The translations under genes were made by a program, and so were the position numbers. The notes beneath the pieces are model-generated. The model ran no database searches. It saw only the letters and a list, made by a program, of their open reading frames with translations, and was not told the DNA's origin. A stretch of 64,000 nt of DNA. Origin: Skeletonema tropicum. Taxonomy: Eukaryota; Bacillariophyta; Thalassiosirophyceae; Thalassiosirales; Thalassiosiraceae. Positions 44,034-55,120 of the stretch are shown in pieces. The DNA is taken from NCBI GenBank assembly GCA_037178625.1, contig CM074130.1, positions 1,364,001 through 1,428,000 of the forward strand, read 5' to 3'. Each line of letters starts with the position of its first letter. Position 1 is the first letter of the stretch.

Positions 44034-45137
44034 TCAACGCTGAGTCTTCGAACAATCTTCCGACACACAATTCTTCCAAGTTCCATCAACGAATTCCAAG
44101 CAACCACTCAATTCTATTGGGAGTCGGCTTGGAAATATTCCGTAGTCCATAAGTTTGTCTTGTACTAATGCTTTTTCGTCTTCGGAGTACAGTTTGATCC
44201 TTTTGGTAAGCCGATCGCCTAAAAGCATTGAAACTACGTCGAATAGAACCTCGAACAAGTAAGGTGCGTAGAACATGTGGATGGCACTAACTCGAACCGG
44301 CAGTATGCTTTTGCAAAGAGTATAATAAGTATTTGAGCACAGCGATAAAATACGAGCAATGCAAATGCAGTGAGTTACTTACCCTCTGATAGAGTTGGCA
44401 CATTCCTTGACAAGAGTCCTGTCAAAGTGCCGCAATAACGCTCCCTCAAGGTAAATAAGAAAGACAATTCCTTTTTGCTGCGCAGATTCGGTCTCAAGCG
44501 CTTCGTGGAGAGTGAGCCATGCTGCTCTCACCATTCGTTCGTTGTCGTATTCTTTTCCTTCGAGAACACGAGGATCGATGTATATGTTGCTTCGGCCAGT
44601 TCCGTCAGTGTCTGGTAACAAGCGTAGAAATGCAATTGATATTTCTTCTCTGTCTTTATCACTCATATGTTCTTTAGATAGTGATCTAAATGCTGCACCT
44701 TTGAACAGCAAGATTCTTGTATTCCAATACTTGGCAATCCTAATGGCAGCAAGCTACAGAATAGTTATTGAGTGAGAGTTGGACATTATTCCTAGCTACA
44801 GTGATAAGAATTTCAATTGGCATCAGAAACTTACATCAACGTTGAACTGCTCGCATCTCAGGAACATGAGTTTATGCTCCTTTGTGAGCAGTTCTGGGCA
44901 GAAGACAGCTGCCTGATCTAAGCCTGCACGAAGATCGTCAGGCAACTTCGTTATTTCCTTTTCTAGTAGTCGCAATGAATCACTGACACACTTGGAAGAC
45001 TCGATTGCATGCTGTTGCCCATAAATGTCTGGTGGTTTCTTGCTCAGAAAGCGGGAGCAGATGTGGTGGTGTTTGATTTTGTCAGCGGCAGCGCTGCTGC
45101 TAGCCTCAACATCAGGTGCTACAGACGCTCCGTTCAT
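44034..45137 (-). CDS. CRAL-TRIO (Sec14-like) lipid-binding protein, three exons
   Basis: Three exons join in phase: 45137-44835, 44753-44383 and 44307-44034. Introns have GTAAGT donors (44834 and 44382, reading leftward) and TAG/AAG acceptors. Start chosen at MNGASVAPDV; the frame is open upstream to 45245. The joined protein has an N-terminal helical segment, then LRCEQFNVDLAAIRIAKYW (the CRAL-TRIO N-domain end), then GIVFLIYLEGALL and ILPVRVSAIHMFYAPYLFEVLF, the core lipid-pocket strands (consensus PxRxxxxHxxNxPxxF), and KLMDYGIFPSRLPIELSG. Sec14-like proteins exchange phosphatidylinositol, phosphatidylcholine or tocopherol-type lipids at membranes. The ligand is not predictable. Confidence 0.87.
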
Positions 45138-45630
45138 TGTTTGATGCGATTCTTTTGAGTTGATCAATTCGATGTAGAATGTTATGTTGTGCGACTTGTG
45201 TAGGGGGCTGCGAGACCTGCTCAGCCTATTCCTGCCGCCCTCCATGCATGATGATGGGCAGGCTTAGGGTTCTCAATTGTCATTTTTCGACATCGCTCGA
45301 CTCGCCTACTTAGTTTTGGCGCGCCGCATCATGTACTAATTCATACGTAGCACGTAGCAGTAACGTACGTTCGTAGTGACATCTATCCACCACATCCACC
45401 ATCAAACATCAAACCATGGCACAAAGTTAGCACTAATCCCCCCCCTACGGCACATGTCAACTACGCCAAACCTACCGAGGCCGGTGGAGGAACTACGACG
45501 GTATTTCATTGTCAACCCCATTAATCGTCATCTACTTTTCGCAAGCACTCTCTATCTCTCTATAGCTATCCTCCTCCATCTGACATCAGTATCGGACAGC
45601 CTACCTGCTGCTCTCCTTCTCAAGATAAGA

Positions 45631-46216
45631 ATGTCTACGCCGGTGGTCACAAGCAAGTGGGCAGGGACCTTCGCTTGCGGAGGAGCTTGCCGAAGGAAAG
45701 CAACTGATGGGGGAGGAATTCTCTAAGAAGGCGCTAGAGCGTCATCGCAAGGATGGCAAACCGCTGAAATGCAAGCAGTGCGTAGCAGCTGCTGAACAGA
45801 TTGAGCGAGAAAATGCGGCAGCAAAGAGAAAAGACGATGATAACAGCGATGAAACTCGGAAATGTGCTGGCAAGTGTGCTCAAGTGCTTCCAAAAGCATC
45901 GTTCAACAGAAATCAATATTCAAAGGGCGATGGAAAAAGTAGATGCCGCGATTGTGTTGAGCAATCTGTCAGAGACGAATCTGCAAACCAAGCAAAGTAT
46001 AGAGAGGAGAAGATAACAGCAGCTAAAAAGAAGGTAGATGATGCAAAGAGAAGTGGAAGTGCACAACGAATTCTTGCAGCCGAGAGTGAGCTTGCAGCTC
46101 TTGAAGCAGAAAAGGTTACGGGTTTAAAGCCAATAAAATTATCAGGAGGAAGAGGTCGTGGACGAGGCAGGGGTGGAGGCAGAGGGCGTGGTAGAGGAGG
46201 TGTTGGAAGGAGGTGA
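45631..46216 (+). CDS. Small protein with paired Cys zinc modules and an RGG tail
   Basis: Start at MSTPVVTSKW (45631). The first module reads FACGGACRRK, then (after one extra base near 45700) GEEFSKKALERHRKDG and KCKQC. The second reads RKCAGKCAQVLPKASFNRNQ and SRCRDC. Both follow a C-x3-C...S-x-x-Q/A...C-x2-C plan, like the Stc1-type zinc domain that links RNAi to heterochromatin in fission yeast and occurs widely in fungi and protists. A Lys/Ala/Glu helix follows, then an Arg-Gly repeat tail (GRGRGRGGGRGRG), typical of RNA-binding proteins. An RNA-associated role is inference. Confidence 0.68.
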
Positions 46217-46806
46217 TTTATCTTTTTATGATCTGAGTGTCAACCAAACAATCATTTTAGAGGGAGATAATTGTGGACATTGATTAAAACGCTGGATGAA
46301 CATTGTTATTATTGTTTTTGATATTTAGCTGTATACACTGTTGTGGCAGAAGCAATCTCCTTCAGGTGAACATACTTACAACACAAAGATAGCTTTGAGC
46401 TCAGCCAGCAGCAGCAGCCAGAGACCAGAGCCAGCCACGAGCCGAGCTCATCTTCTCTCTCTGTAGGTAGGTATCATAAAATAATGTATGAGTATGTTAG
46501 ATGGGTGTAGTAAGTGTGACGCACGAAGTCCATCTACAGTCGGAATTAGTAGTTCTTTTGGTGGAAAAAATTAAGGCTCATCGCCTCCGTCCGTTGATTT
46601 CTATTGCTGCGGCGTTTGCTTTGCTGTTGCTGCGCTGCCATCACATCGCTGCCAACGACATGACGCAGCAATACAATGGTATTAGATTATAGTTAAAGAT
46701 ACCTACGTCAACATTATCATCAGATCCACTTCACTTTAGCATAGAGATCGCAGCTGCTGATAGAATCTCAGGTTTTTTCAAGCGAATAATTCAACTGGCT
46801 TCACAT
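46217..46806. other. Intergenic, no gene seen
   Basis: About 590 bases between two rightward genes. It contains a cagcagcag-type short repeat near 46408-46440. The frame 46501-46692 shows no family features. Confidence 0.35.
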
Positions 46807-46812
46807 GTGCAC

Positions 46813-48709
46813 ATGACTGTCATACGCATCAAAGACAGGAAAAAGAAAATAAATTGCAAATTCACATCCACCAGAGGATTGATCTTCTTCTTAATAATAG
46901 CTCTCAATATATCGGCAATGCAAGTGGCAGCAGAAGGGAATTTCCCGACCAGAAATCAAAAGTTGATGGCTAATCTCAAACCTCACAGGAGCGTGACCGT
47001 ATCAAAGATGGAGCCCGTTAAGAATGTCAGAGGTGGCAGTACTGACGAAAAGAACAATGGCACAAAACAATACAATCAAGTAGGGGGTTCGGCCATAAGG
47101 AACGCTCTGTTCCCCATTCATGGAAAGGAAGGAGGTAACCAAGTTCTTGCTTATTGGAAGTATCAAATTCTTTGTCATCTTGGCCTTGACATTGACTCGT
47201 GATAATAAGGACACGATGGTAGTAACAGAATGCGGTGCAGAAGCTATTGCCTTCTTGAAGGTGAGTGTGACTTTGTAAATATCATGAATATCTCCTCTCA
47301 ATCATTCGGTTTAACATATCTCATGTAACCACAAACAGATTTACGGAGTTCTACCAGCTGCGACATTATTCATTGCTCTGTATTCCAAAATGGCAACACT
47401 CTTGGAGAAGAAAACATTGTTTTACTCTACATGTGTTCCGTTTTTTCGCATTCTTCTTCATCTTTGATGCCATTATCTATCCGAACAGGACATTCCATCC
47501 AGCCTTCACTGTCGACAGTTCACTCGATGTTGAAGATGAAATCAGATGCGAAAGGTGCTTCTGTCATCTTTGCCAAATTGTTTGCTAACTGGACATCAGC
47601 TCTATTCTATGTTGTGGCTGAAGTTTATTCTTCTGTCTCTGTCGGTATTCTCTTTTGGCAGTTTGCAAACTGATGTTGTGTCGGTGCAACAAGCAAAAAG
47701 ATTCTATCCTCTATTTGCTCAAATGAGTGGATTGGCGCCTATTTTGGCAGGGCAATACGTAGTAAGATATGCAAGTCAGGCCGATAACTTTGAAGAATCT
47801 TTACATCGTTTGACTCGGATGGTAACTTTTGCGGGTGTCATGATTTGCTCGTTCTACAAATGGGCCAATGATTTTATTGAAAGAAACAATGCCGTTACCG
47901 GTGAAGTACAAAAGAAGAAAAAGAAGGCGAAGATGACCATGGCAGAGTCTACAAGGTTTTTAGCATCGTCTGAATATTTGAGATTGATTGCTACACTTGT
48001 ACTTGGATACGGTAAGATTTGTGGTGCAAAACATTTTCATGTACATCTTGATTTATTCACATTTGCCTAAACGACACTTTGATATTCACGTTTTTTGAAA
48101 CTGATAGGACTATCTATCAACTTTACTGATATTATGTGGAAATCGATTCTCAAGAAAAAATACCCAGATCCTCTCGATTATCAGAGATTCATGGGTAACT
48201 TCTCTTCCATCGTTGGGCTATCCACATGTATAGTTATCTTTTTCGGTGTGCATGCCATACGCATCCTTGGTTGGAGAATGGGTGCTTTAGCTACTCCAGC
48301 AGTCATGGCTTGCCTTGCATTGCCATACTTTTCAAGTATTCTGATGGGTGTAGATCAGCCTAAGGCGTTACATCTCGCAGTTGCTTTAGGAACAATCCAG
48401 ACATTGTTGAGTAAAACAGCAAAGTATGCATTGTTTGATCCCACGACTCAAATGGCATATATTCCGCTTGATGAAGAGTCAAAAGTGAAGGGCAAGGCGG
48501 CGATTGAGGTGTTAGGATCTCGAATCGGTAAAAGTGGGGGATCTTTGATACAGCAAGGGCTTGTGATGATATTTGGAGATATTATTAGTGCTGCGCCAGC
48601 CCTATCTGTAATTTACTACTCTGTATTGGTATGGTGGGCATATTCAGCCCATCGTTTGGGAATTCTCTTCTCGGAAAAGACAGAGGAGACAAAATCGCAT
48701 AAAAGATAA
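46813..48709 (+). CDS. ATP/ADP translocase (NTT family), three exons
   Basis: Exons 46813-47260, 47339-48011 and 48108-48709 are joined by GT-AG introns (GTGAGT...AACAG; GTAAGA...GATAG) in phase. A hydrophobic N-terminal segment (GLIFFLIIALNIS) could be the signal part of a plastid presequence. The core shows NTT blocks: KFFVILALTLTRDNKDTMVVTECGAE-type helix 1, FLK-IYGVLPAATLFIALYSKM, FFIFDAIIYPN, and late helices ending in LVWWAYSAHRLGILF. NTT proteins exchange ATP for ADP across plastid membranes or import nucleotides in diatoms. Frame breaks lie at about 47135, 47445, 47510 and 47655. Paralogue identity (NTT1, 2 and so on) cannot be settled here. Confidence 0.85.
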
Positions 48710-48736
48710 CTGTATAAATGAATCAAGTATAGGATA

Positions 48737-51700
48737 TTATATTACTTTCCGTCCTTCTTTTTTGGGCTTTCCTTTTGGTTTTCCTTTGGAATTTTTCTTT
48801 GGGGTGTCACCTTTCCACTGCCCTTGCTCTTTCCTTGTGTTCTCGACACTTCTCGCGATTCCATAAGTGTCTTCCCCACCAGAAGCCTTGGGGTTTGCGC
48901 ATAGACCGTGCTTGTTGACTAATGTGCCCCATCTATGGCGTTTACCCTCCTTCACGCGCAATTCCACTGGCCCATGGGCAAAAATGCATCTATTCTTCTT
49001 CCTCATGGGGCAATATGTGCCGCCACTGACATCCCAATGATTACAAAGACGAGTGCGGAATTTGGGATCATCAGCACATCTAGCCAAGTTCGCGTCCCTC
49101 TTTCTCAGTTTGGCATCCAGCCTTTGTTCCCATTCGTCATCCGATCTAAACCAGCCACGACAATTGAGCTGTTTTGCGGCATTGCTTCCGCACCAAACTA
49201 CAATGCCTGACATTTCTTCGTCTTTATCTTTCACTTCGTTATCATCTTCAACTATGCAAGCCTCTGAGACGGATGATACCTCTGCTTGCTCCTTTGGCAT
49301 TGCACCATTTTCTGCGCATGTTACCGGGGCCTCTGATTCGTCATTTACTGATGGAGTTATCGAAGCTAATTCATCTTTTGCGTCATTCTCTTTCTGTTGA
49401 TCTTCTTCTTGCTCTAAATCATCAGGTATCGGTTCTAATGAAAGTCCTTTCTTTTGTTCACTTAATGGTGGCGAAGCAGCTGAATCTCCTTCTGCTGACT
49501 GAACATTCGGCGATAGCCTGGATCGGGGCAGCTTATAGTCTACAGAGAGAGGGTCGTCCGGCATTAAGTTGCAGACACAAAAATTGTAGCAATGCATCAG
49601 TAGCCGAGGAAATTGTTTTGCAATGTAGCGAGACAGTCCATCTGTGCTTGAGCCGATGCGACTCTTTAAGGATGATGGTAGCTCATCATAATGATGATGC
49701 TTATTCCTGATCATTCGCAAGATGTCTCTTACAGAGCTAGGGTCGTAGGTCCTTCTACTCAAAGAAGCATCCATAAGTTCTGGATCAAGCTTCTTTTCCC
49801 ATGAAGTACCAAAAACCTCAAAAGCACCCTTTTCAATTGCAAATATGTTCAATGAACGGCTGATATCCCCGTTTTCTTCCTGAGGAATGTCGCATAGTTC
49901 TATTCTATCGGAGAGGTCACACAAGAACTTGAGGCGCTGCGAGAGGCTCCAAAAGAAGGGATGGTTGCATACTTCCTCCGCGGTTGGTCTGGCTTTTGCA
50001 TCTCTGTCGATCATAGACACAATCAAGTCAGAAGCATCGGGGGCAAACGCCAAATCATCTTTATTTGGGTTGTTTTTCATAATGTTTGCTTCGCGTTCGT
50101 ACCATTCTCCAAACGGATGAGATCCTGGAAGTATTGTGCAATAAAATATGCACCCGAGAGAGAAAATGTCGACTGACCTACTCGTTCGTCCAACTTCAAG
50201 AGGAGAAGCTTCAACACAGGATTACTGATTCAGAATTTGTGGACGAAGTCTCTGGAGACCAACGCATCGCCATTACTTCCGGTGCTTGCCAACCAACACT
50301 CCCCGCACCTGCTCCAGCAACAGAGGCACTACCTGCAGGCCCACCAACAGATCCAGTGCCAAGGGTGCTGAGACCAAAACTGCTCTGGCCAGCCAATTGC
50401 TTCCCTAATCCCATATCAGATATTTTGGGAACATACTCCATGTTTTTGAACCCCTCCACGATTGTGTTTTCATCCACATCTGTATCCGAGTGAGAACTTC
50501 CTTCATCCTCATTATCTGTCTTCCCTTTCAGCTTCGATCGTTGAGCAAGCAAAATATTTTGGGGTTTGAGGTCACGATGGACAATACGTAAGGAGTGAAT
50601 ATGTCGCACTCCGGAAGCAATCTGGTATAAGATACTCCTAGTAGCAGCATCGAAGTCATCTGTCTTCGTAGAGTTTCGAAATTTTCCCAAGCAGACTATC
50701 AAATCATTCAGGGACATGTCACAGAGTTCCAACGCCAGATAGACAAAGTCACCGCGAGTTTCCTTGAGGAAATATCGCACGACGTTTGGATGCCCGTCAC
50801 TCTCGATGAGGAGGGATATTTCTCTATCAGCGCTGGACGCATATATTTTCAGCAACCTCTTCACGGCAACCTCGCGTTTGTCGACCACTCCTTTATACAC
50901 GATAGTTCCGTGTCCTCCATACCCCAAGACTTCGTCGGATAATTGAATGACACCTTGGCTCATCGCTTTGCTTGTATCCTTTGAGTCGGTCCCTGTCGTC
51001 ACATTGCCATCTCCAAGGAATTCATTGCTCGGGCTTTTGGCTATTGCCTTCAAACGTTCCCTTCTCCCAAATTCGAATGATATCACAAAGATCAGAGCCA
51101 CAGTGGGAGCGATCCATGACGACAAAATTTTTATGAACTGCTGAAAGAACGAGTTCTTCTTGGCACTCTTGCCCTCCATCATATCAAGGTACAAGTCATA
51201 ATCTAAATCTGCAGATGCAAAAACTGATGCCATGTCAAGATTTCCATTAACATCCAGGAGATTCCCCATCATCAGGCTCGCCCCGATGAGGCAACCAGGG
51301 TATAATGGCGATTCTGGTGTGCAAGAACTCATGGATCTAGGATCAACGTGAACGTGTTGTTTGTCTCCTGCATCCAAATCCCCGCTACTGTCATCAGTGT
51401 TGTGATCATGAAATCCAATTGCGTGATGTTGATTTAGAGGTTTGTTCTGAATTTTTTCGACCGCATCTTCTTTAGACTTTGGATTTGGTTGCGGAAGACC
51501 AAGTGGCAGCTGATGTAGTAGCTGATGTAGTCGCGATGGTGAGCGTTCACCCAACGGCAAGGCATATAATTGGCCATCCTGTAAAGAACCAACGACTGAC
51601 CCTTGTTCGGCTAAAGCAATTGCGCGACACTCTTCGCTGTTGGATACAGTCGGTACAATCCACATTATCTGACTCGGACGTGAGCAGTGAGGAATAGATT

Positions 51701-53481
51701 AGCGATGCTATCTGTTGTTCAAATATCTGTGGAATACTGTCTTGGCTTGGATCGGATGTAACATCTGCAGTAGATCCATCTGGCAAAACGTGAACTCGAA
51801 TCTTCTCGCCTGTAACACCCTCTATTGCGTACACAACAGGATTGTTCATCATCTCAAAAGCAACCCAGCCCAAGTCAGAAGAGATGGAATCGCGGAATGC
51901 AACATTCCCGCCTGGCGTCGATACCAAAAAAGATGAGCCTCCTCCAGCAGCTGCCGATGCGTAGGCAGTGTTGTCGAACTTGTTATCATTATTATCGACA
52001 ACAATTCCATCATCGGGTGCGGGTAACGTCAAAATACGATTCCCAGATCTCGGATGACGTAGCGCCTCGGCGATGTATTCAGTGAATAGACGTTGCATGA
52101 TGTCATCTTCTTCATCGTGGCTGGTATCACTAGAATCCTTGTTGGAAGGGGAGGATGATCCATCATCACGAATCAGCAATGATGAACGGTCACTACCCCT
52201 GCCATGAATCATCTCATCTACACTTAGAATCTCAGCAACAGAGAATTCTACATCAACAGTGTTCTTTTGCAAATCATGGACAGTGACGGAATGTTCAAGT
52301 CTACCGATCCAAACAACATCCCTCCCTTCCAGTGATGGAGCAAGTTCTTCTTCAGTCATCGTAATCACCTGTCATCATCAGTAATCATCATTGACGTTGT
52401 CATCACTATCTGCTTCCTTCCGATTGCTCTTTTCACCACTCTTCCATTTTGGTATCACTCTCAAAATCTCTCCCGTGCCGTTCATCGACTGCAGCAACCG
52501 TCGCTCTCCGTGACCCAACAAAAAATCGTCCATGACCATCAACAAATGGTGCTCTATCCACCAAATCTCTGATATGAGTGCTCATTGACAGCTCACGGCT
52601 AGAGGGAGAAGGTGATTCATTCATTGAGTCTCCCCCACCAGTTAAGTAAACGACCCCATCAATAGACGGTACGGCATGCCATTGAAGAGAGGAATGACCA
52701 CTAGATTTGGTTGTGGTGGAGACTAATGGAGAAAGAAATTTGTTGACTGTTACCGATGATACTGTATTGTTCTCATCGTCATCATTAGCTGCAGTTGGTG
52801 GAAGTTGATACTGCATCATTTTGTGATCGTTTCCACAATACCTCTCCAGTTGAACGTGATACACCTGCCAATGTCCCATCGACGCTCACAAGTATCAATA
52901 CAGAATCTCTTTCTTTTGTGTTGGAAGTTTGCTCCTGATGTTGTTGTTGCTCTTGTATGTTCGTATCATTCTGATCACTTTCGAAACCTTGCCCTTTCGA
53001 TCCCTTTATTGCTGATGTCGCTTTTGTAGGTTGCTGCTGATGAAAGAAGGTAAGTTGAAGCTAACACAATCAGTCCCAGATAAAGCAGTATTAGCATTTT
53101 TATTCGAGAGGATGACAATAATTTGTTGCGTTTGCGGTGGCGATGACGATGGCGAGATGCATTCTTTCTCGGTGTTATTCTACTTGCAACTGCGCCTTCT
53201 TTGAAGTCTATTCTATGTCTGAGAGGATGCGTGACGAATTCTCCGTTGCTATCATCCAGTTTAGATGCAGTCATACTACATAGCTGCGTGTTTAAGGCAC
53301 AAGATAGTGAAGCTTGAGGACTGCTTGAGCATGAAGTTGACGAGTCGTCACTGTTGTAGTATTCGGCATTGTCCATTGAAATTATGTCTGCCTGATGGCA
53401 ACGGTATTTTGTTTTGCTGTCATCTCTCCTCCTGCGCTTCCGAGGTATTTTCATTTGCGGAGCCATTGCAACACAATACAT
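48737..53481 (-). CDS. IRE1: IRE1-type ER stress kinase/endoribonuclease with a C-terminal CCCH zinc finger
   Basis: Read leftward from MYCVAMAPQ: a basic cytosolic start, a hydrophobic anchor (MLILLYLGLIVLAST), then a lumenal sensor with VLILVSVDGTLAGVSRSTGEVLWK, the family's first propeller strand, and AVPSIDGVVYL. A second transmembrane helix (SWIAPTVALIFVISFEF) precedes the kinase: LGYGGHGTIVYKG, VAVKRLL, IVHRDLKPQNILL, ISDMGLGKQL (DMG in place of DFG) and SVGWQAPEVM. The KEN RNase domain follows (WEKKLDPELMDASL...YDELPSSLKSRIG...QFPRLLMHCYNF). The same uninterrupted frame then carries FRTRLCNHW...GGTYC...CIFAHGPVELR, a TTP-like CCCH finger, and a Lys/Gly tail. IRE1 cleaves mRNAs on ER stress. 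Frame breaks at about 53000, 52800, 52435, 51670 and 50222 are mostly one extra base. Confidence 0.9.
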
Positions 53482-53788
53482 AAGTTGCGTAGCAATTGGA
53501 GAAAGACGAATCTACCACCGACGATGCATCAAGATAATGATCAAGGTGCTCCCCTGCGAATTAAGGTAGTCGTGCACCTGCAGTTGCAACAGATATTGCA
53601 GTATTGAAAGAGATGCACTTCGCTGGTTGCATGTTGCTAAAAGCATGCAGGAAGAAAATTAGCTGGCTGTTGATTCTGATTCGGCTGGCGATATCGATCC
53701 GGACAGACGTGACTTTTCACCCTTGGCTTTCATTGAAACAAAAACGACGAGCATAAAACATTTATTCCCCCTTGATGATTTATGGAGA
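53482..53788. other. Intergenic, upstream of the IRE1 gene
   Basis: About 300 bases between the IRE1 start and the decayed transposon. No gene seen; presumably the IRE1 promoter. Confidence 0.35.
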
Positions 53789-53790
53789 TA

Positions 53791-54382
53791 ACGAGACTAG
53801 TCTCGTTTTGGATTTTTGCTTAGTCTCGTTACCAAGGCCACCTCGAGACACTAGTCTCGTTAATGAAAAGTGGTCTCGTTATTAAAAAGTAGTCTCGTTA
53901 TGACTTGACCTATCTATCCTCCTACTTCCACACCTACTATCTGAAACATCACTGCTGCATCTCTTATTGTCATCTTCAGGAAACTCACCTTTGCATCATT
54001 TTCTGGATCATTGTAGAGAGCCAATGCATCTGCTCCAGCGGTTTGTTCCACAATTTTGCCCAACATCTCCTCATCGTATTCAACAATTGCACTACTTCCA
54101 GCGTTTCCATTTGCGATTTCCTCCTTAGATTTGTAATGGCAAACGGTCCATGCTCTTCGCACGAGTTCCTCAGGTACCTTCTTCCAAGCCTCCACGGCCC
54201 AGATCGTACTATATTGTAAGCAACGCAATGCAATGCAAGCAATGCGATGCAAATAAAGGTCATTACTCGGGCTCAGATCGATTGGGGCGTTATGTGTTGC
54301 TCTTGTACAAGATGTTTCTCAAAAACGAGACGCCTGTCTCTAGATCGTAGTCTCGTTTTGGCCCTTGCTGGACTGGTCTCGT
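53791..54382. mobile_element. Decayed pogo/mariner-like element, 592 bp, TA target duplication
   Basis: The ends are inverted copies of acgagacYagtc (left 53791, right ending ggtctcgt at 54382), flanked by TA (53789-53790 and 54383-54384). The motif gtctcgtt recurs at least six times inside, including an 18-bp perfect palindrome aacgagactagtctcgtt at 53790-53807. A minus frame at 53914-54252 reads AVEAWKKVPEELVRRAW and NDPENDAK, similar in pattern to the end of pogo-type DDE transposases, where a W-x-x-(V/I)-x-x-E-x-(V/I)-x-x-(S/A)(F/W) block precedes an acidic tail. The catalytic triad region is absent, so it cannot move by itself. Confidence 0.72.
53914..54252 (-). pseudogene. Transposase C-terminal remnant
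   Basis: 112 codons inside the TIR element. The informative blocks are EAWKKVPEELVRRAWTVCHYKS, here quoted in two parts for its helix pattern (EAWKKVPEELV and RRAWTVCHYKS), then an acidic EYDEEMLGKIVEQ and NDPENDAK. Only the portion after the catalytic domain remains. The assignment to the pogo-type family rests on pattern, not alignment. Confidence 0.5.
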
Positions 54383-54384
54383 TA

Positions 54385-55120
54385 TCAAAACAAGACCCGT
54401 TCACTGGTTAGAATGCCACACCATTCCCAAAATGCATTGCAAAGGCATCTCAATATTCGCGGAGTGGGGAGGGACCCATGAAGCGCTGAAATCGAAATCT
54501 ATCTGTCGAATCGCATGATCTGGGTAAAATTGCGCGAAATCCTTAAAGTGGAAGATCGAAAATTATTGCGGGAAGGAATTTTGTTAGGGTTAGTCTTTGT
54601 TACATTTGTTACCCCTGAAGTAAGTTCGAATCGTCACACAAATGTTACAGCGATTCTTTTTGCATCCTTTCGTTTGGCTTGATCGAATAAGTAGTAATGC
54701 TGCCCGCATAAGCTATGATACGGCTAGGCAATGCTAGAAAAAAGGATTTTATTACATATCTCAATATTTAGTGAGTAGTGAGAAGAATCTGCCGCTGACC
54801 CCATCGCCTGCCTCTCGCAGGCATGGGGTCAGCGTTCGAAAATCAAGATACCTGTGACTTCCTGAGGTTGCCGCTCATCGTTCGGCCTCAGCCACGTGCA
54901 TGCGCCTCTAGAGTACTGCTTTATCTCTCCTCTTTTACTCGCACACGGTGCACCCTAGTCTCGTTTTCTTGAAAAGGTCTCGTTTTCTCCATAAATTATG
55001 GTACATAAAAACAAGATGGGAGTACGTAAGTCCTCGATATAAGAGGCAATCTTACCACCGGGGGGATTAGTACGATTGTACGCCGGCGGGCAAGAATAGC
55101 CCAGCCAAATTGGACCTCAT
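54385..55120. other. Intergenic between transposon remnant and satellite array 2
   Basis: About 735 bases with no supportable gene. Two more gtctcgtt motifs occur near 54958-54985, and a strong hairpin at 54793-54834 is entered separately. Confidence 0.4.
54793..54834. repeat. Near-perfect hairpin, 12-bp outer arms
   Basis: Outer arms cgctgaccccat and atggggtcagcg are perfectly complementary; an inner gcctgc/gcaggc stem continues after a 1-2 base bulge, with a ctct-type loop. The 42-nt structure would be very stable as RNA or cruciform DNA. It is not part of a recognised gene; a processed RNA or a transposon footprint is possible. Confidence 0.75.
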
